A DNA stretch of 5,796 nt from JBDTLH01 sp039934875 (GTDB lineage: Bacteria; Acidobacteriota; Terriglobia; Terriglobales; Acidobacteriaceae). The translations under genes were made by a program, and so were the position numbers. Under the pieces are notes generated by a model. That model searched no databases and had not been told where the DNA came from. It saw nothing but the letters and a program-made list of their open reading frames with translations. This document shows, piece by piece, positions 1 through 5,796 of this stretch (the stretch's first letter is position 1; each line of letters opens with the position of its first letter). Where the stretch lies: NCBI GenBank assembly GCA_039934875.1, contig JBDTLH010000220.1, forward strand, positions 1 through 5,796. Reading direction: 5' to 3'.

Positions 1-1181
1 GCTGCGCCTTTGTGGACTACGACCGCGACGGCAAGCTCGATTTGCTAGTCTCGACCTATGTGAAGTTCGATTTAGCTAAGACACCGGAGCCTGGGCAGGG
101 AATGATGTGCATCTGGAAAGGTACGCCGGTTATGTGCGGCCCTCGGGGCCTCGAATATACCCCGAACGTGCTTTATCATAATCTAGGCTCGGGCAAGTTT
201 GCGGATGTAAGTAAGAGCAGCGGTATCGAGAAAACCTATGGCCACTACTGCTTCAGCGTTTCAACCCTGGATTACAATGATGATGGTTGGCCGGATATCT
301 ATGTCGCTTGCGATAGCACACCCAGCATTCTCTATCGCAACAATAAGAATGGCACCTTTACCGACGTAGCTGCTGATGCTGGAGTTGCCTACAATGAGGA
401 CGGTCGCGAGCAGGCAGGCATGGGATCGACGGTTGCCGACTATGATGGGGACGGACGCCCCGACATTTATAAGACCAACTTTTCTGACGATACATCCTCC
501 CTCTACAAGAATGACGGCGACGGTACCTTCACTCCGGAGATCTTTCAGGCAGGACTCGGGCTGAACACGCGATACCTCGGCTGGGGAGTGATGTTCATGG
601 ACGTGGACAACGATGGCTGGCCCGATGTCCTGTCGGTGAATGGACACGTCTATCCCGAGGTCGATTCTGCGCACTTGGGAGCTTCGTATAAAGAGCCGCG
701 GCTGCTTTATTGGAACCAGGGCAACGGCAAATTCAAAGATGTAAGCAAAGAAGCGGGTCCAGGCTTGACCGCACCCGCCTCCAGTCGCGGGATGGCGATT
801 GCCGATTTTTGGAACGACGGGCGCTTATCGGCGGTAGTTAACAATATGGGAGCCAAGCCCATGCTTCTGGTTAACTATAGGGCGAATACTAACCACTGGC
901 TCGGCATTGCCTTGCAGGGTAGGAGATCGAATCGGGATGGCATAGGGGCGAAAGTCACTGTACGCGCCGGGGGCCGGAACTATGTGCAAGAAGTGCGTAG
1001 CGGATCAAGCTACATATCCAGCAATGATCTGAGGCTTCACTTCGGCCTAGGTCCGGCCGGCCGCATCGACGACATCGAGGTGCGCTGGCCTAGCGGACTT
1101 GACGAGACCTTCCCCGCGCAACCTGTGGATCGAATAATTACGCTGGTCGAGGCGACCGGAAAACGTAGCTCCATTCCATAG
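1..1181 (+). CDS. CRTAC1-like FG-GAP/VCBS repeat protein with ASPIC/UnbV domain (5' partial)
   Basis: The reading frame is open from base 3 to the TAG at 1179-1181. A GTG at base 12 is in frame, but the codons before it (Cys-Ala-Phe) already continue a typical repeat, so the true start lies upstream of the window and at least 392 codons are visible. Counting the Val at base 12 as residue 1, acidic Ca-binding-like loops recur: DYDRDGKLD at the start, DYNDDGWPD (87-95), DYDGDGRPD (143-151) and DVDNDGWPD (197-205), with a degenerate DFWNDGRLS at 265-273. Each intact loop is followed by a hydrophobic strand, as in FG-GAP/VCBS beta-propeller blades. From about residue 300 to 365 comes an ASPIC/UnbV-type domain, with GIGAKV at 310, the EVRSGSSYIS stretch and the closing RWPSG at 358-362. 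Such proteins are normally exported and are thought to act in binding or adhesion; the substrate is unknown. The frame stops 49 bases before the likely start of the next gene, so cotranscription is plausible. Family call is confident, function is not. Confidence 0.9.
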   Translation, partial: CAFVDYDRDGKLDLLVSTYVKFDLAKTPEPGQGMMCIWKGTPVMCGPRGLEYTPNVLYHNLGSGKFADVSKSSGIEKTYGHYCFSVSTLDYNDDGWPDIYVACDSTPSILYRNNKNGTFTDVAADAGVAYNEDGREQAGMGSTVADYDGDGRPDIYKTNFSDDTSSLYKNDGDGTFTPEIFQAGLGLNTRYLGWGVMFMDVDNDGWPDVLSVNGHVYPEVDSAHLGASYKEPRLLYWNQGNGKFKDVSKEAGPGLTAPASSRGMAIADFWNDGRLSAVVNNMGAKPMLLVNYRANTNHWLGIALQGRRSNRDGIGAKVTVRAGGRNYVQEVRSGSSYISSNDLRLHFGLGPAGRIDDIEVRWPSGLDETFPAQPVDRIITLVEATGKRSSIP

Positions 1182-1221
1182 TGTCGGAATGAGCTGCGTT
1201 ATCAACGGAAAACAGGTCCCT

Positions 1222-1226
1222 GGTGA
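1222..1226 (+). promoter_or_regulatory. Weak ribosome binding site deciding the glycosidase start
   Basis: GGTGA sits 4 bases before the ATG at 1231. The competing ATG at 1189 has only CGGA touching it, which is too close to serve as a Shine-Dalgarno site, and its extra 14 residues would place polar sequence before the hydrophobic signal segment. The site is short and the spacing is tight, so the support is moderate. Confidence 0.4.
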
Positions 1227-1230
1227 ATAT

Positions 1231-3732
1231 ATGAACAAACTAACTCCGCTCGCCACCATCATGGTCTCGGCAGCCCTCATCGCGCAAACCCCGTTGCAGC
1301 CGCTTCCACAATTCACAGCGAGTGCAGGCCAGGTCATCTCCATCGTGCGGGAAGCTGTCCCGGCAAAGCCTTTCTCGGTTGTCGGGCCTCGGGGCGCCTT
1401 GCTGGGGCAGCAGGATGGCAGCTATGAAGGCTGGATTTTTCCCTGGAAGATTTTCAGTGATCTACGAATTACTGCTGAGATGAAGGACTACCCAGTACCT
1501 ATCGACGTAAATCAATACGCAGCCTTCATTGACGTACAACCCGACCACACCACCATCACCTTTGCCCACGCCAACTTTACCATTCGCGAAACATTATTCG
1601 CCCCTCAGTCCCCTCAGGACGGCGCAGGGGCGCTCGCCTTTTATCAGATTGAGGCCGTGCGGCCCATGGTACTTACCTTCCACTTTGTGCCGGAGATGAA
1701 GCGCATGTGGCCGGCGCTCTCCGATGACCGCCCGTCTCCAGAGTGGATACCGACCGGAAAGAGCGGGTTCTATGTCCTCCATCTGAACTTTCCCGACCAT
1801 GCCGCGGCGCTGGCTATACCGGACAGCCATTTGGGCATATTCCCGCCTTATCAGGAGAGGCCGAAAAACTATCCCCTCGACTTCGTGCTCCCCTTCGATC
1901 CCGCGACAGACTCTCACAAGGTGTTTCCCCTTCTGATGGCTGTGGCGAACACGACACAAACTGCCACTAGTTCCGCGTTGTCCGCCAGGCTGCACTTGCT
2001 CAGTGAGCAATTCCAATCGCTTTACCAGAACAATCAGGAGTACTATCGTGCTTTTCTCGATAGTCAACTGCGGATCGAGACCCCGGACAAGAAGTTGGAC
2101 GCCGCCTTTAGTTGGGCCGAGGTAGCAATTAACCAGCTTCGTGTGCAGACTACGCCGCGGCATGATGAAACGGCGCTGGTGGCCGGTTTTTATGGTTCAG
2201 GAGACTCCGCGCGGCCGGGCTTCGGATGGTATTTTGGGCGCGATGCGCTATGGACCTTGTTCGCCGTAAATAGCTATGGAGACTTTCAGCTTACCCGGAA
2301 CGAACTTGAGTTCCTGGTGCGCCGCCAAAGCCCGGAGGGCAAGATTATTCACGAATGGGCGCAGACTGCCAATCTTGTGGATTGGAAGAGCCTGCCCTAT
2401 GAGTTTGCATCCTCGGATGCCACACCACTGTTTTTGATGGCAATGAATGATTACTATGAGGTGAGCGGCGATCTGGCATTCCTACAGTCTAATTGGCAGG
2501 CCATTGCACGTGCCTGGAGCTTTGAAACCTCTCATGATTCTGATGGCGATGGTATCTATGAAGACACGGAGGGCTCCGGCTGGGTGGAATCCTGGCCGCC
2601 CGGCATGCCTCATCAGGAGATTTACCTGGCCGCTCTCGATCAGCAGGCGAGCAGCGGGCTGGCGAACATGGCGCGGGCAACCGGCCACGCCGAGATCTCC
2701 GACGCCGCCGCGCGCCGCGCCCGCCATATCGAGCAGCAGATTGAAAAGGAATATTTTATCAGCGCAGAACAGTTCTACGCATTCAGCAGAAATGCCAACG
2801 GTTCGGTCGATGCCAGTCCCACCATCTATCCCGCGGTGGCTGCCTGGGACGGCACGCTGCAACTCCTTCAGCCGTCGGCGATGCTGAGTCGCTGGGCGTC
2901 TTCTGAGTTCTCTACCGACTGGGGCACGCGAGACCTCAGCCCCAAGGTAAGCTTCTATGATCCCATCAGCTATCACCAGGGTACCGTGTGGCCTTTGTTT
3001 ACAGGTTGGGTATCGCTCGCCGAATACCGCAGCGGACGCAGCCTTTCGGGGTATGCACATCTCATGCAGAACGCGGATCTCACCTGGGCGCAAGATTTGG
3101 GTGATGTGACCGAATTATTATCCGGAGAGTTCTTCGCGCCGCTCGGTCGCAGCACTGCCCATCAGCTCTGGTCTTCCGCGATGGTCATCTCGCCTGTTCT
3201 TAGAGGCCTGTTCGGATTGGAGTGGAATGGAGCGACCACCACGCTCACCATCTCTCCGCAACTTCCCGCGGAGTGGGCCGAAGCAAAGCTGTTGCGCGTG
3301 CCTATAGGAAATGCACGTGCCGACATCGAGTTTAAGCGGGAGGGGACATCGCTGCTGGTCCGGATTGTCGGAGGCAACGCAGCCACTGTTCATTTGCAGT
3401 CGCACTCGCCGGGAGCCACGGGAGAAAGTGAGTTGCGAATACCCCTTCCAAGTGCGGAAATAGGTATAGGAAGCGGTCTTCCCGAACCTGGGTCTATGAC
3501 CTCTCGACTGAAGGTACTAGACCAAAGGCTGCTGGTGCGCTCTCTTGTTCTTACATTGTCGGCGCCGGGAAACAGCCATCAGGTACTATTTCTGCGAGTC
3601 AATGATCGCAATATAAAGGTACACACGGAAGACGCGAAGATTAAGCTCGGCGAGAGCCCATTGGGAACTATGGAAGTTGATTTCCCGGATGGAAGCGGCT
3701 ACATGGAAAAGAAAGTCACACTACGGTGGTGA
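1231..3732 (+). CDS. Secreted (alpha/alpha)6-barrel glycoside hydrolase, glycogen-debranching/amylo-alpha-1,6-glucosidase-like
   Basis: This 833-residue protein probably hydrolyses alpha-glycosidic bonds of an oligo- or polysaccharide outside the cytoplasm; the exact substrate cannot be read. An in-frame ATG at 1189 would give 847 residues, but I prefer 1231: it opens directly on a signal peptide (MNKLTP, then a hydrophobic run to about residue 18, likely cut near ALIA/Q), and GGTGA lies 4 bases upstream. Residues about 35-270 look like a beta-sandwich, with the opening VVGPRGALLG and a GWIFPWK motif. The barrel spans about 290-680 and carries the landmarks GWYFGRDALW (Asp338), SSDATPLF (Asp396), the Ca-loop-like DSDGDGIYED (436-445), YHQGTVWPL (581-589), TELLSGEFF (Glu628, Glu633) and HQLWSSAM (644-651). 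These resemble GDE/GH63/MGH1-like enzymes. A beta-rich tail of about 150 residues follows. Catalytic acids are not certain; Asp338, Asp396, Glu628 and Glu633 are candidates by conservation of type. The frame is intact. Glucoamylase-like or trehalase-like activity is an alternative. Confidence 0.85.
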   Translation: MNKLTPLATIMVSAALIAQTPLQPLPQFTASAGQVISIVREAVPAKPFSVVGPRGALLGQQDGSYEGWIFPWKIFSDLRITAEMKDYPVPIDVNQYAAFIDVQPDHTTITFAHANFTIRETLFAPQSPQDGAGALAFYQIEAVRPMVLTFHFVPEMKRMWPALSDDRPSPEWIPTGKSGFYVLHLNFPDHAAALAIPDSHLGIFPPYQERPKNYPLDFVLPFDPATDSHKVFPLLMAVANTTQTATSSALSARLHLLSEQFQSLYQNNQEYYRAFLDSQLRIETPDKKLDAAFSWAEVAINQLRVQTTPRHDETALVAGFYGSGDSARPGFGWYFGRDALWTLFAVNSYGDFQLTRNELEFLVRRQSPEGKIIHEWAQTANLVDWKSLPYEFASSDATPLFLMAMNDYYEVSGDLAFLQSNWQAIARAWSFETSHDSDGDGIYEDTEGSGWVESWPPGMPHQEIYLAALDQQASSGLANMARATGHAEISDAAARRARHIEQQIEKEYFISAEQFYAFSRNANGSVDASPTIYPAVAAWDGTLQLLQPSAMLSRWASSEFSTDWGTRDLSPKVSFYDPISYHQGTVWPLFTGWVSLAEYRSGRSLSGYAHLMQNADLTWAQDLGDVTELLSGEFFAPLGRSTAHQLWSSAMVISPVLRGLFGLEWNGATTTLTISPQLPAEWAEAKLLRVPIGNARADIEFKREGTSLLVRIVGGNAATVHLQSHSPGATGESELRIPLPSAEIGIGSGLPEPGSMTSRLKVLDQRLLVRSLVLTLSAPGNSHQVLFLRVNDRNIKVHTEDAKIKLGESPLGTMEVDFPDGSGYMEKKVTLRW

Positions 3733-4513
3733 CAAAGCCCCGGGCGGAAGTAGTTTGTGCAGGAAGATGAGTTCGGAGGAATTCGGCGCGGGCAACAGTA
3801 CACGAATGCCCTTTCGCATCAGCTCCCGTCCTGAGAACGTCTTATCCGCGGAGCTGTGGTCTTCAAAGTGGAGGCGATAGGAGTTCTCCGGACGAAGCCC
3901 CTGCAGCACAAACAGGTGCTCGCGCTCGGTGGTTTCGGACGCGGAGCCGTGAAAGGCGAAGAGGACGCCGCGCTGGGAGGCGGGATCGAAGTATTGGATG
4001 CCGTCCCAATGGACGCCGTCGGGGCGGGGCGCGACATGATAGAGATCGGCGTGGCGGATCAATGGCCGCAACTTCGCTTTGTAGAGAGCCAGCGCTGCCC
4101 GCGCCGCATCATGTTGCTCAACCGACCGCGCGCGCGCCACTCCCAGGAGAGACGAAGCCGGGGGATGGGCGCGTCCGAATCGGATTGGGAATCATAGGCC
4201 AGGCGAATGAATGAGCGCTGAATTCGGCTTGCCGGAGCATTGAAGCTCCAATGAAGCGGCAGGCTGCGGTCCCCGACTTCCATATGATCCAGCAGGGCTT
4301 CGGGGGCGTCGCCGTTCCAATGAGCGCCCCCCAGCAGGCCAACTTGCAATATGTGGGGCCCGTCTTTGCCGGCCTGGACGGTGATGGTGGTGTCTTTGTC
4401 GCGAGAAGAACAGGGGTCGAGAGAAGAACGGTGGCTGCCGATTGGACACAAGGGAGGAGCGCGACGACAACGGCGATCAGTGTCATCTTCCAAAATTTGA
4501 TTGCTGGAGCCAT
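3721..4513 (-). pseudogene. Decayed GH36-like alpha-galactosidase: frameshifted and lacking its catalytic domain
   Basis: Three pieces of one secreted enzyme lie in order on the - strand, in three frames. From the ATG at 4513-4511 a signal peptide reads MAPAIKFWKM, then a hydrophobic run ending CVQSAA. From about 4400 down to about 4140, in another frame, an N-terminal beta-sandwich follows: DTTITVQAG, GGAHWNGDAPEALLDH, PLHWSF, ending RLRLSWEWRAR, which is typical of the strand before the barrel. From about 4130 to the TAG at 3723-3721, in the third frame, comes the C-terminal beta-domain: ALYKAKLRPLIRHADLYHV, RPDGVHWDGIQYFDP, FEDHSS, GRELM and NSSELIFL. Nothing of the (beta/alpha)8 catalytic barrel lies between the last two pieces. 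The remnant would encode about 264 codons, whereas family members usually have roughly 650-750 residues, so several hundred residues are gone. Intact relatives release terminal alpha-galactose from oligosaccharides. The last 12 bases overlap the tail of the convergent glycosidase gene. The family name rests on motif memory; a clan GH-D relative is possible. Pseudogene status is firm. Confidence 0.8.
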
Positions 4514-4738
4514 GCGAGAGACAGGAGTGATCCTATTTGCTCGTTCAGCATCAGGCAACCGGGGACTTACGGTCGCGTTCAGCAACTCAGCAGTCGCGGC
4601 GAGCTCTGAGGGCCCGGGTCACACCGCCAAGAATCGGACGCGCGGTGACTCATAATAAATCGAGAGTAGCTGACAATCTGTGCTTGATCTGGCCTCGTAC
4701 CCCTGACAGTTCCCGCAGGCCGGGAAAGGGAGAAGAGA
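4514..4738. other. Intergenic region between divergent pseudogene and ferritin-like gene
   Basis: These 225 bases separate the start of the decayed - strand gene from the ferritin-like gene and must hold the promoter of the latter. I find no -35/-10 pair with good spacing. An imperfect inverted repeat (GTCAC-AC-CGC at 4618-4627 against GCGGTGAC at 4642-4649) is present, followed by a short A/T-rich patch (CATAATAAAT, 4651-4660). Short open frames here have no recognisable product. Confidence 0.5.
4725..4732 (+). promoter_or_regulatory. Ribosome binding site of the ferritin-like gene
   Basis: AAAGGGAG lies 6 bases upstream of the ATG at 4739 within a purine-rich stretch. This strongly supports that start, which also places the twin-arginine motif at the usual depth from the N-terminus. 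Confidence 0.7.
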
Positions 4739-5572
4739 ATGACCAATAAGAAAGAACTGTTACTGGATCTCGTTGAGAATCCAATCAGCCGCCGTTCGTT
4801 TGCCAAGCGCATTGGCATGATCGGAGCAGGGATTGCGGGAGCGTCCGTGCTCAGCGGGACGTTAGTCAATGCAGTCGCGCAAGCCACCACCGGAACTAAT
4901 GCCACCGCCAGCCCCGCTTATAGCGATGCGGACATTCTGAACTTCGCTTTGAATCTCGAATATCTCGAGGGCGAGTTCTACACCTACGCGACTAACGGAG
5001 ATGGACTGGTGCAGGAGGGCGTGATTCCCGCCAACGCAGTCACCGGGCCGACCTATGGCGGCCACAAGATCCCGAATATTGCAAACTCGCCGGTCGCGTA
5101 CATTGCCAGCGAGATCCGGAAAGATGAGCAAGGGCATGTGAGGTTCCTGCGCTCGGCCCTGGGGTCCGCGGCGGTGAAGAAGCCGACCATCAATCTCAAC
5201 GCGCTGGGGATCGGGTTTAGCGACTGGAAGTCGTTCATCATTCTGGCGGCAATCTTTGAGGATGTGGGCACCAGCGCTTACAACGGCGCGGCCCCGCTCA
5301 TTCAAAACAAGACCTATCTCGCGGCGGCGGCGGGTATTTATGGGGTCGAAGCGCAGCACTCGGGCGCGTTGCGGACGCATGCCATCGATTTCGGAATCAG
5401 GGTGCCGAATGCGGATGGAAAGTCAGTTCCTCCCCTGCCGAACTCGCCGTTTTTCGTCAACAATGCTCTCACTCCGGCGCGCAGCGTGCAGGAAGTATTG
5501 AACATCGTTTACGGTGGCCATCCCACGCCGGGCGGGTTCTTCCCCAACGGCCTCAACGGAACAATTAGATAA
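4739..5572 (+). CDS. Tat-exported ferritin-like domain protein (Ferritin_2/DUF4439-like type)
   Basis: This 277-residue protein starts with a twin-arginine signal: SRRSFAK at 17-23 (Arg18-Arg19), a glycine/alanine-rich hydrophobic segment at about 25-43, and an AVA cleavage site at 45-47. It should therefore be folded, probably with metal bound, before export. The mature part is a four-helix ferritin-like domain: Glu74 and Glu77 in helix one (NLEYLEGEFY), Glu130-x-x-His133 (DEQGH) in helix two, Glu174 in helix three (IFEDVG), and Glu204-x-x-His207 (EAQHS) in helix four. That is a full set of E...ExxH...E...ExxH diiron-type ligands, so metal binding is likely. The C-terminal 60 residues are rich in Pro, Gly and Asn. 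Relatives of this Ferritin_2 family include the desiccation-related pcC13-62 type, but their biochemical role is poorly known; iron or peroxide handling in the periplasm is inference. A strong ribosome binding site precedes the gene, and a tatA-like gene follows 87 bases downstream on the same strand. The frame is intact. Confidence 0.9.
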   Translation: MTNKKELLLDLVENPISRRSFAKRIGMIGAGIAGASVLSGTLVNAVAQATTGTNATASPAYSDADILNFALNLEYLEGEFYTYATNGDGLVQEGVIPANAVTGPTYGGHKIPNIANSPVAYIASEIRKDEQGHVRFLRSALGSAAVKKPTINLNALGIGFSDWKSFIILAAIFEDVGTSAYNGAAPLIQNKTYLAAAAGIYGVEAQHSGALRTHAIDFGIRVPNADGKSVPPLPNSPFFVNNALTPARSVQEVLNIVYGGHPTPGGFFPNGLNGTIR

Positions 5573-5590
5573 CTAATCTCTATTTCACAG

Positions 5591-5623
5591 GCACGAGGGG
5601 GCGTCATTTAGGCCCTCTCGCGC
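5591..5623 (+). terminator. Strong hairpin between the ferritin-like gene and tatA; possible terminator or processing site
   Basis: CGAGGGGGC (5594-5602) pairs with GCCCTCTCG (5612-5620) around a 9-base loop, 9 pairs including one G-U. Past an A-C mismatch the stem gains two more pairs (5591-5592 with 5622-5623). The sequence after it (CGACTTCTAGTCTT) has scattered T but no uninterrupted U-tract, so it is not a textbook intrinsic terminator. It lies 18 bases past the ferritin-like stop codon. Confidence 0.45.
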
Positions 5624-5647
5624 CGACTTCTAGTCTTAGATACAAAA

Positions 5648-5652
5648 AAGGA
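5648..5652 (+). promoter_or_regulatory. Ribosome binding site of tatA
   Basis: AAGGA inside an A-rich stretch lies 7 bases before the ATG at 5660, a normal spacing, and supports that start. Confidence 0.65.
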
Positions 5653-5659
5653 AAAAGTC

Positions 5660-5796
5660 ATGTTAGAAGGATTGTTGCAGCCCATGCATTTGTTAGTGAT
5701 TTTGGGAGTGTTGTTGCTGGTAATGGGGCCGAAACGGCTTCCCGAGCTGGGTAGAGGGCTGGGCGATGGGATCAAAGGATTTAAGGAATCGATGCG
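5660..5796 (+). CDS. tatA: Twin-arginine translocase subunit TatA/TatE family (3' partial)
   Basis: Forty-five full codons plus most of a forty-sixth are visible before the window ends. TatA multimers, with TatC, form the passage through which folded Tat substrates cross the cytoplasmic membrane. The protein begins MLEGLLQPMH, with a polar Gln7 near the N-terminus as in TatA. A single hydrophobic helix follows (about 9-22), then the hinge, then the amphipathic helix opening PKRLPELGRGLGDGIKGFK (24-42), which is the family signature. The hinge reads Met22-Gly23 where most members have Phe-Gly. The acidic/lysine-rich tail is out of view, so full length cannot be judged; TatB is less likely because the PELGRGLGDGIKGFK form matches TatA/E. 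The gene follows a Tat-exported protein on the same strand, with its own ribosome binding site and a hairpin between them. Confidence 0.9.
   Translation, partial: MLEGLLQPMHLLVILGVLLLVMGPKRLPELGRGLGDGIKGFKESM

Noticed and set aside
1189..1230. Alternative upstream start of the glycosidase gene giving 14 more residues
   Set aside because: No usable ribosome binding site, and the extra residues would sit before a good signal peptide that starts at 1231.
2482..3093. Long - strand open frame inside the glycosidase gene
   Set aside because: It is a shadow of a well-supported + strand enzyme and shows no recognisable domain; the same holds for 261-674, 1594-2163 and 4862-5380 on the - strand.
3856..4197. 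Open + strand frame (and another at 4251-4655) over the pseudogene
   Set aside because: They are antisense shadows: composition gives Gly/Arg/Ala-rich, featureless proteins, while the opposite strand shows clear glycosidase domains.
3721..4513. Programmed ribosomal frameshifting as an explanation for the three-frame gene
   Set aside because: No slippery heptamer with downstream structure is evident at either junction, and the missing catalytic barrel would leave the product inactive anyway.
4640..4738. Sigma-70-type promoter for the ferritin-like gene
   Set aside because: CTGACA at 4670-4675 resembles a -35 box, but nothing like a -10 box lies 16-18 bases downstream, so no call is made.
1..5796. 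CRISPR array, tRNA, mobile element or defence system
   Set aside because: No regularly spaced repeats, cloverleaf-like sequence, transposase or terminal inverted repeats were seen on either strand.

Overview
The window holds four protein-coding loci on the + strand and one decayed gene on the - strand. Base composition is moderately GC-rich. The mix of genes (a CRTAC1-type FG-GAP/ASPIC-UnbV protein, secreted glycosidases, a Tat-exported ferritin-like protein, a TatA) suggests a soil-type Acidobacteriota genome. That taxonomic guess is inference from family content, not proof.

Layout: (1) 1-1181 (+) is the 3' part of a secreted FG-GAP/VCBS repeat protein ending in an ASPIC/UnbV domain; its start lies outside the window. 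(2) 1231-3732 (+) is a large secreted glycoside hydrolase with an (alpha/alpha)6-barrel of the glycogen-debranching/amylo-alpha-1,6-glucosidase-like type. It follows gene 1 closely, so the two may be cotranscribed. (3) 3721-4513 (-) is a pseudogene of a GH36-like alpha-galactosidase. The signal peptide, the N-terminal beta-sandwich and the C-terminal beta-domain can each be read, but in three different frames, and the whole catalytic barrel is missing. Its 3' end overlaps the tail of the glycosidase gene. (4) 4514-4738 is a non-coding stretch ending in a good ribosome binding site. (5) 4739-5572 (+) is a ferritin-like protein with a twin-arginine signal and a complete set of diiron-type ligands. 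(6) 5573-5659 is a short spacer with a strong hairpin but no clear U-tract. (7) 5660-5796 (+) is the start of a TatA-family translocase subunit, cut by the window edge.

Two themes link the genes. Genes 2 and 3 form a remnant of a carbohydrate-degrading neighbourhood in which one enzyme has been lost. Genes 5 and 7 place a Tat substrate directly upstream of a Tat pore subunit. I see no CRISPR array, tRNA, rRNA, transposase or attachment site, and nothing that amounts to a clearly new biological system. The best observations are the three-frame, catalytic-domain-deleted galactosidase and the ferritin/tatA pairing.
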